9,668 nucleotides of DNA from an uncultured Bdellovibrionales bacterium (GCA_937980625.1 CALJPJ010000041.1:1-9668), one strand, 5' to 3'. Counted from the stretch's first letter, positions 1-6,223 are shown. The notes: a model not told the origin generated them from the letters alone. A program made the numbers and translations.

Positions 1-768
1 ATCAATAAAAGTTTTCCAAATATAGCAGATGGCCAGAAAGTTGATCTTGCTTTTAAATTATATGTGGCCTTTACTAATGACAATGATATACCTTATTTTT
101 CAAAATTTTATTTAGAAAACTTAAAGCATAGCAACCAAGAAACTAGTAACGCGAGAGTAAAGTACTTATTTAAACCTTTATCAAACTACAGATCTATTGA
201 AGAATTTTATTCTAAACCTAATGAACCTATCGCAAGAGAAAAAAGTCGATTTCGACAAGCAATTATTAAATTCTCAAAATGGCTAAATAAGGGTGGAACT
301 ATTCTTCCTGGCTACGGGCCAGTTAAAAGGCAGGCTTATGGCAGTGGTTTGCATCATTTTACTGCAGGTGCCTATGCTGCTTATAAACTAAAACATATGG
401 GGTACAGCAACCAAGAGGCATTATGGGCAGCTCATGTATCAGGAGCCTCCTATGAGCTTAAAGACATGATGGCGCATATTTATAAAGATCAATTTTATCG
501 GTTCAAGTCTGCAAAAGAAAATATGGCTCTTTGTGATGGAAAAGATAAAGGTGCCTATGCTGCACTTACATTTAACTTCAGAAATGAAGTGAGAAGTTAT
601 ACGAAAAAGGATTGTATTGACACAAAAACAAAAGAGTACGTTCAAGAGAGTCTGAAAACTGCCGCTCGCTGGCAACAAGTCATTTTAAATAATTTTATTC
701 GTGACAGCTTAGACCACCTTGAAGGCGGAAAATTTGGTATTGAAATTTTTAATCAAGTAAATAAATAA
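1..768 (+). CDS. Protein of unknown function, 5'-truncated by window edge
   Basis: The reading frame is open from base 1 to a TAA at 766-768 (255 codons visible). The GTG at 64 is only an internal candidate start, because the frame continues in coding style to the left edge, so the true start probably lies outside. I do not recognise the family. The visible protein is soluble-looking and rich in Lys, Tyr and Phe. Its middle holds a compact helical segment with a His-His pair (nt 352-357), a Gly/Ala-rich helix, and about 33 residues later a Glu-Leu-Lys-Asp (nt 454-465). This His...Glu-x-x-Asp layout loosely recalls the YfiM/DUF2279 lipoprotein type, but the match is only an impression. Two cysteines lie in the second half. 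A 336-nt gap follows, so it is not obviously in an operon with anything downstream. Coding is certain to a reasonable degree; function is unknown. Confidence 0.75.
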   Translation: MNKSFPNIADGQKVDLAFKLYVAFTNDNDIPYFSKFYLENLKHSNQETSNARVKYLFKPLSNYRSIEEFYSKPNEPIAREKSRFRQAIIKFSKWLNKGGTILPGYGPVKRQAYGSGLHHFTAGAYAAYKLKHMGYSNQEALWAAHVSGASYELKDMMAHIYKDQFYRFKSAKENMALCDGKDKGAYAALTFNFRNEVRSYTKKDCIDTKTKEYVQESLKTAARWQQVILNNFIRDSLDHLEGGKFGIEIFNQVNK

Positions 769-1104
769 ACTTATTCGTAACTTAGATCGACAATATGCTC
801 TGAAGTGTGTCATTACTACATTGAATATTTATTAAAAAGTTTCATTTTTCCCAACAACATATAAACTAAAACTTAAAACCTATTTATTTGAGTTTACTCA
901 GTGAAGAAAACTGTACATTCTAATTTAACGAGTAATAATTAAAAATTGCTATCTTTATCTAAAGCCTTAAGTCTTTTTAACTTAAAGGCTTTAGAGCTAT
1001 GAATGAAATCATAAACTTTGTTTTTAAATTAACGATCAAAAAAATGGTCCAAATCTAGAACTAGATACAGTGTACACAGTAATAATTACCAGCTAAAACC
1101 TAAA
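769..1104. other. Intergenic region between convergent genes, with hairpin and small palindromes
   Basis: No convincing gene lies in these 336 bases between the end of the truncated left gene and the end of the minus-strand operon. The region is AT-rich. It holds a long imperfect hairpin (959-994, listed separately) and two short dyads: ATCTAG-AA-CTAGAT at 1053-1066 and GTGTACAC at 1070-1077. The genes on both sides end here, so transcription termination is the expected role. I see no classical GC stem with an immediate T-run for either strand. Confidence 0.5.
959..994. terminator. Long AT-rich hairpin, possible terminator for convergent transcripts
   Basis: Bases 959-972 (CTAAAGCCTTAAGT) pair with 980-994 (ACTTAAAGGCTTTAG) with a single bulged base and a 7-nt loop. 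The stem has a short GGC/GCC core. It lies about 190 nt after the left gene and 110 nt after the end of the minus-strand operon. Neither side carries a clean T-run next to the stem, so it may be a weak or Rho-assisted terminator or an RNA-stabilising structure. The inverted repeat is seen directly; the function is inferred. Confidence 0.4.
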
Positions 1105-1413
1105 TCAATTACAGTTAGGGTGTAACGAAGTTTGTTCCTGTTTTTTCCATTCGCAAGTGACTTTGCTTTCCGAACGGAAATTTTCTGAAAGTATTTTTTC
1201 AAAATCCCACATTTCCCAACCATCAAAACAAGTATTTATAATTTTATAATCTAGTCTAAACATCCAATAGGGCGTACCATGAGGGTTAATATACTCTTTA
1301 CATTTTAGAACATCACTAATACATGCAGATTTCACCGTACAATGTTTATTACTTTCATGGGCATAAGATGTTAATGAAGTTAAAGCTATAGTTATTAATA
1401 ATATTTTTTTCAT
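1105..1413 (-). CDS. Small secreted six-cysteine protein
   Basis: This is a 102-residue protein of no recognised family. It begins with a typical Sec signal peptide: Lys-Lys, a hydrophobic core (residues 4-17), then Ser-Tyr-Ala with likely cleavage after Ala18. The mature part of about 84 residues has six cysteines (25, 31, 38, 62, 87, 101). That even number suits up to three disulfide bonds in the periplasm or outside the cell. It also has an aromatic stretch with three Trp (50, 66, 69). The ATG directly follows the TAA of the upstream gene with no gap, and its ribosome site (AGAGG) lies inside the last codons of that gene. The two are therefore almost certainly co-transcribed and translationally coupled. 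It could be an inhibitor, partner or effector accompanying the HELLH protein, but nothing in the sequence fixes its role. Confidence 0.75.
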   Translation of the reverse strand: MKKILLITIALTSLTSYAHESNKHCTVKSACISDVLKCKEYINPHGTPYWMFRLDYKIINTCFDGWEMWDFEKILSENFRSESKVTCEWKKQEQTSLHPNCN

Positions 1414-2577
1414 TTAATTCCTCTTGTTAGAATAACCTTTAGGGTCTAAGTTTTGTCTATTTGACTCTTTAATGACTAACTTTCTTACGTGTTCAACTAT
1501 TTTGTAAGCATATGAGTTAATATCAAACATTTTCAAAAGATTACTATCAATATAAACTAATAAGTCTCTTCTCGGTGGCCTTACATTGTATCCTGGTCCG
1601 CCAACTACAGCGCCGATTGAAACAAATTCAGTTAAGCCATTTAAATCATAATAGTGGTCTACCCAGTCAATATTGATATTCATTGAAATTTGTAAACAAA
1701 CTCTGTACATAAGCATTGACTCTGGCATTTGTTCATATGACGACCATAGTTTTTCAATCATCTTCTTTTGAAATTCAAGGTCTCCATCATAAACCCAAAG
1801 GTGCATATTATTTTTCGCCATTTTTAACTGAAAACTGTCTTTACTAAGCTCATCATTCATACTTTGTATGTTTAAAAACCTAACCAAGGTCCTTACTTTA
1901 GCTTCATCAAGCTCTTCATAACGACTATATCTATTATTTTGACTTATTTTTAAAAACTTAATATGGTGCAATAACTCATGTAGTATTAAAAAGTTTTGAG
2001 ATTTCTTATCCATTTTATTAAACTTGCCAAGATTAATCATTATTTCTGTGTTGAAGCTCACAGCAATATTTTCAATTATTACATCTCTAACAATATTAGA
2101 TTTAAGAGATTTTTTATTAACTAAACTAAAATCAGCGAAATAAAAATTTGTTTCGTTTACTCTGTCTCTTAAATTTTGCGCCAATTCTGCACTTAGAGTT
2201 ATCCCATTTTTGTTCCACTCAAGTGTAGATATTACTTTATTCACAAACTTCAGTGGGCCAAACTCACTTTTTTTAATATATTTTCCCTCCGCCAGATCAA
2301 GTAACTTGTAAAAAGTTGATGAGTCGTTATTCAAGTGCCTAATAGCACCTCCGCCATGACCGTCATGTCCTAGACTATATTTATTATCAAAAACAAAGCT
2401 CGATGAGATATCTTGACTCAGTTTTGGTTTCACCTGCTGCAGAGCCCTTGCTTGCTTATAAACACCCTCATTAATATTTACTTCATTAATAAACACTTCT
2501 GATTTTATCTTATTATTATCAGCACTACTTTGTGCGGTAAAAACCATTGCAAGCAATACTATCATTAGCTTAAACAT
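1414..2577 (-). CDS. Secreted HELLH-motif putative zinc metallopeptidase
   Basis: This is a 387-residue protein with a signal peptide (hydrophobic residues 4-14, likely cut after Ala19 in Ser-Ser-Ala), so it is exported. Residues 200-204 read His-Glu-Leu-Leu-His, the HExxH zinc signature, set in a hydrophobic helix as in real metallopeptidases. The following segment (220-232) is acidic, and Glu222 or Glu225 could be a third, gluzincin-type ligand. Near the mature N-terminus is His-Asp-Gly-His-Gly-Gly-Gly (71-77), followed by Phe-Tyr-Lys-Leu-Leu-Asp-Leu-Ala-Glu-Gly. I recall a GNGGD...LLD arrangement like this from secreted Bdellovibrio proteins. Start: ATG 8 nt after a strong AAGGAG, overlapping the regulator's 3' end by 8 nt. 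The gene ends flush with the next ATG. A secreted protease-like role is inferred from the motif; the substrate is unknown, and the rest of the protein matches nothing I can name. Confidence 0.8.
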   Translation of the reverse strand: MFKLMIVLLAMVFTAQSSADNNKIKSEVFINEVNINEGVYKQARALQQVKPKLSQDISSSFVFDNKYSLGHDGHGGGAIRHLNNDSSTFYKLLDLAEGKYIKKSEFGPLKFVNKVISTLEWNKNGITLSAELAQNLRDRVNETNFYFADFSLVNKKSLKSNIVRDVIIENIAVSFNTEIMINLGKFNKMDKKSQNFLILHELLHHIKFLKISQNNRYSRYEELDEAKVRTLVRFLNIQSMNDELSKDSFQLKMAKNNMHLWVYDGDLEFQKKMIEKLWSSYEQMPESMLMYRVCLQISMNINIDWVDHYYDLNGLTEFVSIGAVVGGPGYNVRPPRRDLLVYIDSNLLKMFDINSYAYKIVEHVRKLVIKESNRQNLDPKGYSNKRN

Positions 2578-3361
2578 CTTCTTTTCTCCTTTTGTTTTTT
2601 TTCTGAATTGGAAATAAGCTTACCGTCAATTGATAAACTTCATTTTTGTCCCCTGACTCAAGTAAACCACTTAGGTCGTCTTGAAATTTTTCAATTATTC
2701 TTTTTGCCATATCTATTTTTCTTACATCAATTGACATAGTCATTGATGACATGTTCCTCGTAGAAATTGGGTCCATTTCTAAAGACTCAATTGCTTTTTG
2801 CCGCAACTGCTTCTGCCAAGAAATTAAAGCCAAATTAGTTTTACTTTTATTTGCCGTTGATATTTTTTTATGTTTGCGAACTAAAAAACCATTTAGATCT
2901 TTTTCCAAAAGACCTAAACTCAATAGCCTATCTATAGCTAATTTTGCTTCAACTTCTGAAATTCCTAATTGAGATGAAATCCATTTGAACTGTCTGTTTT
3001 TCGATTCACTTTTATAGTGATCAAGTGTAACTAATTGGCAAATTGCAAAATGATACCAATTAGATAAAATCTGAAAGTATTCATTATCTAATTTTAATTT
3101 TTCTTCTGAAGCCTCAGAACTCTCAAGATCATAAAAGCTATCCCGTACTAGTTTCAAAATTTGTCTTTTTTTATCTGGTAGGTAACATAGTCTATCACAA
3201 AATTTTTGAGCCATTTTAGGAGTCAACTTGCGTTTACCATTCAATATAGAAGATAGCGTTCCAACGTTAACCTCTAGCAAATCAGCAAAGGCCCTCATTG
3301 AGTACCTTGGGTTTTGGCTGATTTTATGCTGTAACTCGTGTCTTAAAAAGTATGTTTGCAC
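2570..3361 (-). CDS. TIGR02147/DUF4423 family transcriptional regulator
   Basis: This is a 263-residue cytoplasmic protein. Residues 4-48 match the N-terminal helix-turn-helix of TIGR02147 proteins: Asn-Pro-Arg-Tyr-Ser-Met-Arg-Ala-Phe-Ala (17-26), a recognition-helix region, then Ile-Leu-Asn-Gly-Lys-Arg-Lys-Leu-Thr. Residues 127-162 look like a second, winged-helix unit (Leu-Gly-Ile-Ser...Leu-Leu-Ser-Leu-Gly-Leu-Leu). The C-terminus (200-251) has the family's Ser/Thr-Arg-Asn...Met-Ser-Ile-Asp pattern and closes with Val-Tyr-Gln-Leu-Thr-Val-Ser-Leu-Phe-Pro. The start is GTG (3361-3359), because an in-frame TGA lies directly before it and later starts would cut the helix-turn-helix. No good Shine-Dalgarno precedes it, so translation may be weak. 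It is first in an operon with two exported proteins, which it probably controls. Two dyads lie 45-105 bp upstream. The effector signal is unknown. Confidence 0.85.
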   Translation of the reverse strand: MQTYFLRHELQHKISQNPRYSMRAFADLLEVNVGTLSSILNGKRKLTPKMAQKFCDRLCYLPDKKRQILKLVRDSFYDLESSEASEEKLKLDNEYFQILSNWYHFAICQLVTLDHYKSESKNRQFKWISSQLGISEVEAKLAIDRLLSLGLLEKDLNGFLVRKHKKISTANKSKTNLALISWQKQLRQKAIESLEMDPISTRNMSSMTMSIDVRKIDMAKRIIEKFQDDLSGLLESGDKNEVYQLTVSLFPIQKKNKRRKEDV

Positions 3362-3405
3362 TCAATCCATGCACTGTAGCTACATATAAAGCTCGTCGCA
3401 CACAA

Positions 3406-3436
3406 CATTTTTTGCATCAAAGTGATGCAAAAAATG
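3406..3436. promoter_or_regulatory. Perfect 14-bp-arm palindrome, candidate operator
   Basis: CATTTTTTGCATCA (3406-3419) is followed by the 3-nt spacer AAG and its exact reverse complement TGATGCAAAAAATG (3423-3436). It lies 45-75 bp upstream of the regulator start, where an autoregulatory operator would be expected. It is not a usual intrinsic terminator: the T-run precedes and the A-run follows the GC-containing core, the reverse of the terminator order, and this holds on both strands. Binding by the TIGR02147 protein is inferred. Confidence 0.6.
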
Positions 3437-3444
3437 AAACACAA

Positions 3445-3465
3445 TATAAAAATTATATTTTTATA
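3445..3465. promoter_or_regulatory. AT-only palindrome next to the candidate operator
   Basis: TATAAAAAT (3445-3453), spacer TAT, then ATTTTTATA (3457-3465) form a perfect 9-bp-arm dyad. Its centre is 34 bp from the centre of the neighbouring dyad, a little over three helical turns, so both faces could be contacted together. Because it is pure A/T in an AT-rich region, chance is a real alternative. It may also overlap promoter -10 elements. Confidence 0.35.
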
Positions 3466-3797
3466 CTGTATTAATTATAATGATATACGTACCACCAAGT
3501 GTGGCGCGCAATTAACTAGAAATAAATCATAAATAGTTTTTTTATATTTTATTTATCAACTCTCTAGTGTCATCAGTGTTCAGCCCTGACTTAAAAGCTA
3601 AAATTTTAATTACTAACTCACAGTTATCTTGTACCAACTGCCTAATACCTTTTAGTGTTACTATTTTAACCAACTTTTAACATTTGATGATTTTTGATGC
3701 AGGACCTTAGTCAATTTTATTTATCTCAAGTCAGCTCATTGTTAAATAGTATATTTGTAGTTCACTGATCATGTATTAACCAATAAGATCTAAGCTT

Positions 3798-4727
3798 ATG
3801 AAGCTTCACGTTGTTTTTACTCTTATATTTTTTCTTGCGATTAACCCTACTTCAGAGGCTAAGGTTTCAAAAGTACACAAACTTAAGCGCAATGTTAGCC
3901 AACAGTTTAACCCAAGATCTATTTACTCCCCTATTGATCAAAAACCCAGGTTTGATATCCCTATCACATATAATAAAAGTGTACAGAAATGGATTAACTA
4001 CTATCAAGGAAGAGGTCGTAACTGGCTCACTAAAATATTCTCTCGTTCTTATAGATACTTTCCCAGTATGCAGTATGCTTTGCAAAAAAAAAGAATGCCT
4101 CTTGATTTAGCCTATATTGCTATTATTGAAAGTGGCTTGTCTTCACAAGCTAAGAGTCACGCTAGTGCTGTTGGCTATTGGCAATTTATTAAACCAACAG
4201 CAACACGCTATGGTTTAAAAGTAAATTGGTGGGTTGATGAAAGAATGGACTTTTACAGAAGCACCGAAGCTGCAGTTAGCTACTTAAATGATTTATACGG
4301 AATGTTTGGCTCTTGGTATTTAGCTGCTTCAGCCTATAATATGGGTGAAACCAGATTAAGACGTTTAATAAAAAAATATAAAACTAAAAATTTTTGGATT
4401 TTGTCTAGACAAAAAGGCTTCCCAAAAGAAACACGTGAATATGTACCTAAACTCATTGCCACAGTACTCATTGCAAAAGCGCCAAAACTATATGGGTTTA
4501 GAAATATAAAACAAATGAAACCTTATGCTTATGAAGTTTTTCATGTTCCTGGAGGAACTGACCTATACAACTTAGCTCAAAATATGGGGCTTAAACCAGC
4601 CGTATTACAAGTATTAAATCCTGGTATTTTAAAGGGGTTTATTCCAAGGTTTATAAAGAACTACAGAGTAAGAATACCTAAAGGTTATACTGCAAGAGCT
4701 GTTAAGTATGTTAAAAAACATATGTAA
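3798..4727 (+). CDS. MltD-like exported lytic transglycosylase (SLT family 1)
   Basis: This 309-residue enzyme is predicted to cleave MurNAc-GlcNAc bonds of peptidoglycan and leave 1,6-anhydro-MurNAc ends. Residues 1-21 are a signal peptide ending Ser-Glu-Ala. There is no lipobox cysteine, so it is soluble periplasmic or secreted, unlike the E. coli lipoprotein MltD. The SLT domain spans about 88-225. It has catalytic Glu111 in Ile-Ile-Glu-Ser-Gly-Leu-Ser, the Gly126-x-x-Gln129-Phe130 motif, Ala-Ala-Ser-Ala-Tyr-Asn-Met-Gly (176-183), and the Pro-x-Glu-Thr-Arg-Glu-Tyr-Val-Pro signature (209-217) typical of MltD. Residues 245-295 resemble one degenerate LysM repeat (Gly-Gly-Thr-Asp-Leu-Tyr-Asn-Leu-Ala ... 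Val-Leu-Asn-Pro ... Arg-Ile-Pro), whereas E. coli MltD has two. ATG is the first start after an in-frame TAA at 3777; the Shine-Dalgarno is weak. A MITE-like element begins 5 nt past the stop. It could serve wall growth or, in a predator, remodelling of prey wall. Confidence 0.9.
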   Translation: MKLHVVFTLIFFLAINPTSEAKVSKVHKLKRNVSQQFNPRSIYSPIDQKPRFDIPITYNKSVQKWINYYQGRGRNWLTKIFSRSYRYFPSMQYALQKKRMPLDLAYIAIIESGLSSQAKSHASAVGYWQFIKPTATRYGLKVNWWVDERMDFYRSTEAAVSYLNDLYGMFGSWYLAASAYNMGETRLRRLIKKYKTKNFWILSRQKGFPKETREYVPKLIATVLIAKAPKLYGFRNIKQMKPYAYEVFHVPGGTDLYNLAQNMGLKPAVLQVLNPGILKGFIPRFIKNYRVRIPKGYTARAVKYVKKHM

Positions 4728-4730
4728 AAC

Positions 4731-4895
4731 TAGGGCCTGTTGACGTTTCATCTAGTTAGTAAAGAGACTATATGACCCTAAGTTCGAGATAAGATTAGAG
4801 ATTTAACCGGAATGCGGATTAAATTTTTAAGCTCAGCGCAGAAGGTCGGTTTAGCTAGGCACTATACTAACTAGATGAAACCTCAACTCGCCCTA
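4731..4895. mobile_element. MITE-like element with long terminal inverted repeats and TA flanks
   Basis: Bases 4732-4761 and 4865-4894 are inverted repeats matching at 27 of 30 positions, including an unbroken 17-base stretch GTTTCATCTAGTTAGTA. The ends read GGGC...GCCC and are bracketed by TA on each side (4731-4732 and 4894-4895), fitting a TA target duplication as made by IS630/Tc1-type and some IS5-type transposases. The 161-bp body (4733-4893) has no coding frame, so it would be non-autonomous. An internal hairpin (4801-4809 with 4815-4824, one bulge) suggests the transcript could fold. It fills most of the gap between the transglycosylase and aspartate kinase genes. Alternatives are a structured RNA or a terminator. 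The repeats are seen directly; mobility is inferred from one copy. Confidence 0.65.
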
Positions 4896-4941
4896 TATAA
4901 ATTTCATTTCAAAATATGAAAGTCGACTGTTAAAGTTGATA

Positions 4942-4970
4942 TTGTACCTTACTAAGTTAGCCGCTATTAT
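4942..4970 (+). promoter_or_regulatory. Candidate promoter of the aspartate kinase gene, near-leaderless
   Basis: A -35-like TTGTAC (4942-4947, 3 of 6 consensus) is followed by a 17-nt spacer and a -10-like TATTAT (4965-4970, 5 of 6). Transcription would begin near 4977, only about 5 nt before the ATG at 4982. This agrees with the lack of any Shine-Dalgarno before that ATG and points to a leaderless or almost leaderless mRNA. The elements are matched by eye only. Confidence 0.45.
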
Positions 4971-4981
4971 ATTTTTAAATT

Positions 4982-6175
4982 ATGAAAAAACTTATTGTAC
5001 ATAAATACGGTGGGTCTAGCCTATCTAGCCCCGAAAAAATTATTGCTATTGCAAGAGATATAGGCCAGCTCTATGAGCAGGGACACTCTATTATTGTGGT
5101 TGTTAGCGCTATGGGCCAAGGCACTGATCGCTTAATTGACTTAGCCCATCAAATTTCTAAAACTCCGGCAAGACGTGAAATGGATATGCTTTTATCAACT
5201 GGCGAAAGAGTGAGTATGTCACTGATGAGCATGGCCTTACAGTCTTTGGGTCACCCTGCAATTAGCTTTACAGGTAGTCAATCTGGCATACTTACAAATA
5301 ACACCCATAATAAAGCTCGAATTATTGACGTAAAGCCCATTCGAATTGAACAAGCTCTTAAAGAAAATAAAATTGTTATTGTTGCTGGCTTTCAGGGTGT
5401 TGACCCTAATACTAAAGAAATCACTACACTCGGGCGTGGTGGCTCTGACACTACTGCTGTGACTTTAGCCGCATACTTTAAAGCTCATGAATGTAAAACT
5501 TTAAAGGACGTTAATGGAGTTTTTAGCTCTGACCCAAAACAAAATGTAAATGCAAAGTACTATACAGCCATTAACTATAAAGCTCTTAAAAATATGTGCT
5601 TTTGGGGCTCTCCTATTTTACATTATCGGTCCGTAGCCTTAGCTCAAAAAATGAAAACTCCGTTGTTCATCGGCAATAGCACTAATCACGAGCAAGGCAC
5701 AATTGTTACAACAAAGGAAAGTCATATGTTTGAAAAAACACAAATTTTAGCTATTAATTGCATTGATCAAGTTATACATATTTCTGTAAAAGCCAACGAT
5801 ACCTATGAGGGTTACAGAACACTAAACTCATTTTTAATAAAATATCACTTAGCAATGCCACAAATTTTGGCTAGTGCTTTTGACAAAGATCACTTAAGAC
5901 TTATGTTCACTGATAGTAAAGAAACTATTTCAACAATAGAATCTTTAATTCCTAAAACATCGCAAATTGAAGTCCTTAAAAATGATAACTCTGCTATTAC
6001 TCTCACTTTCAATGGAGCCGTTGATTTTAATATAATTAACGATGTCACAACAATTTTAAATGAAAACTCTATTGAAGTTTCAAAAGTTCTAAGCTCACCT
6101 GACAGTATTTCATTTGTTATCCATAACAAAAACCAAAATCTTGCACAAAACTGTTTAAGCAAACTCATTAAATAA
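4982..6175 (+). CDS. lysC: Aspartate kinase (aspartokinase) with divergent ACT region
   Basis: This enzyme phosphorylates aspartate to 4-aspartyl phosphate, the entry step to diaminopimelate/lysine, threonine and methionine. At 397 residues it has the length of monofunctional aspartokinases. The kinase domain shows Lys8-Tyr-Gly-Gly-Ser-Ser-Leu, Leu-Ser-Thr-Gly-Glu-Arg-Val-Ser (71-78), Val-Ala-Gly-Phe-Gln-Gly (134-139), Gly-Arg-Gly-Gly-Ser-Asp-Thr-Thr-Ala (151-159) and Asp-Val-Asn-Gly-Val-Phe-Ser-Ser-Asp-Pro (176-185). Two positions differ from the usual consensus: the Tyr-Thr-Asp before DVDG-type is Leu-Lys-Asp here, and Leu-His-Pro-Arg is Leu-His-Tyr-Arg (213-216). Residues 250-397 form two divergent ACT-like units, so feedback control may differ from model enzymes. 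The start is firm because the KYGG motif falls at the usual distance, yet no Shine-Dalgarno is present. It is probably monocistronic, ending in a strong terminator. Confidence 0.9.
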   Translation: MKKLIVHKYGGSSLSSPEKIIAIARDIGQLYEQGHSIIVVVSAMGQGTDRLIDLAHQISKTPARREMDMLLSTGERVSMSLMSMALQSLGHPAISFTGSQSGILTNNTHNKARIIDVKPIRIEQALKENKIVIVAGFQGVDPNTKEITTLGRGGSDTTAVTLAAYFKAHECKTLKDVNGVFSSDPKQNVNAKYYTAINYKALKNMCFWGSPILHYRSVALAQKMKTPLFIGNSTNHEQGTIVTTKESHMFEKTQILAINCIDQVIHISVKANDTYEGYRTLNSFLIKYHLAMPQILASAFDKDHLRLMFTDSKETISTIESLIPKTSQIEVLKNDNSAITLTFNGAVDFNIINDVTTILNENSIEVSKVLSSPDSISFVIHNKNQNLAQNCLSKLIK

Positions 6176-6202
6176 AAAAAGCCTCTAACGTAGAGGCTTT
6201 TT
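6176..6202. terminator. Bidirectional intrinsic terminator
   Basis: The stem GCCTCTA (6181-6187) / TAGAGGC (6191-6197) has a 3-nt ACG loop, an A-run before it and a T-run after it, so it works as an intrinsic terminator on both strands. It lies directly after the aspartate kinase stop and 22 nt beyond the recA stop, serving both convergent genes. Confidence 0.92.
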
Positions 6203-6223
6203 AACAATCAATTTTTTATAATA

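Larger units (their letters stand above)
3362..3797. other. Divergent control region between regulator operon and lytic transglycosylase
   Basis: These 436 bases lie between two divergent genes and contain no convincing coding frame. The regulator-proximal part holds two neighbouring dyads (3406-3436 and 3445-3465). A possible extra half-site TGATGCA recurs at 3695-3701, nearer the transglycosylase. The remainder is very AT-rich (for example 3531-3560). I could not assign a convincing -35/-10 pair to either gene, although many TATAAT-like stretches are present around 3445-3482. Confidence 0.5.

Noticed and set aside
1053..1077. Short palindromes ATCTAG-AA-CTAGAT and GTGTACAC near the operon end
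   Set aside because: They are short and near a 3' end rather than a promoter, with a loop too small for a good RNA hairpin. They are noted only in the intergenic entry.
2751..2972. 73-codon plus-strand frame opposite the regulator gene
   Set aside because: It is antisense to the conserved C-terminal half of the TIGR02147 protein and has no independent support.
3406..3436. Reading the large dyad as an intrinsic terminator
   Set aside because: The T-run lies 5' and the A-run 3' of the core on either strand, opposite to terminator order, and no gene ends nearby.
3792..3806. Direct repeat AAGCTT on both sides of the transglycosylase ATG
   Set aside because: A 6-bp repeat is too short to mean anything, and it follows from the Lys-Leu codons at the start.
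3811..4110. 99-codon frame overlapping the lytic transglycosylase in another frame, and its antisense counterpart
   Set aside because: The transglycosylase frame carries the signal peptide and catalytic motifs, and the others show nothing.
5890..6207. 105-codon minus-strand frame over the aspartate kinase 3' end
   Set aside because: It lies antisense to a well-supported gene, runs through the terminator hairpin and has no family motif.
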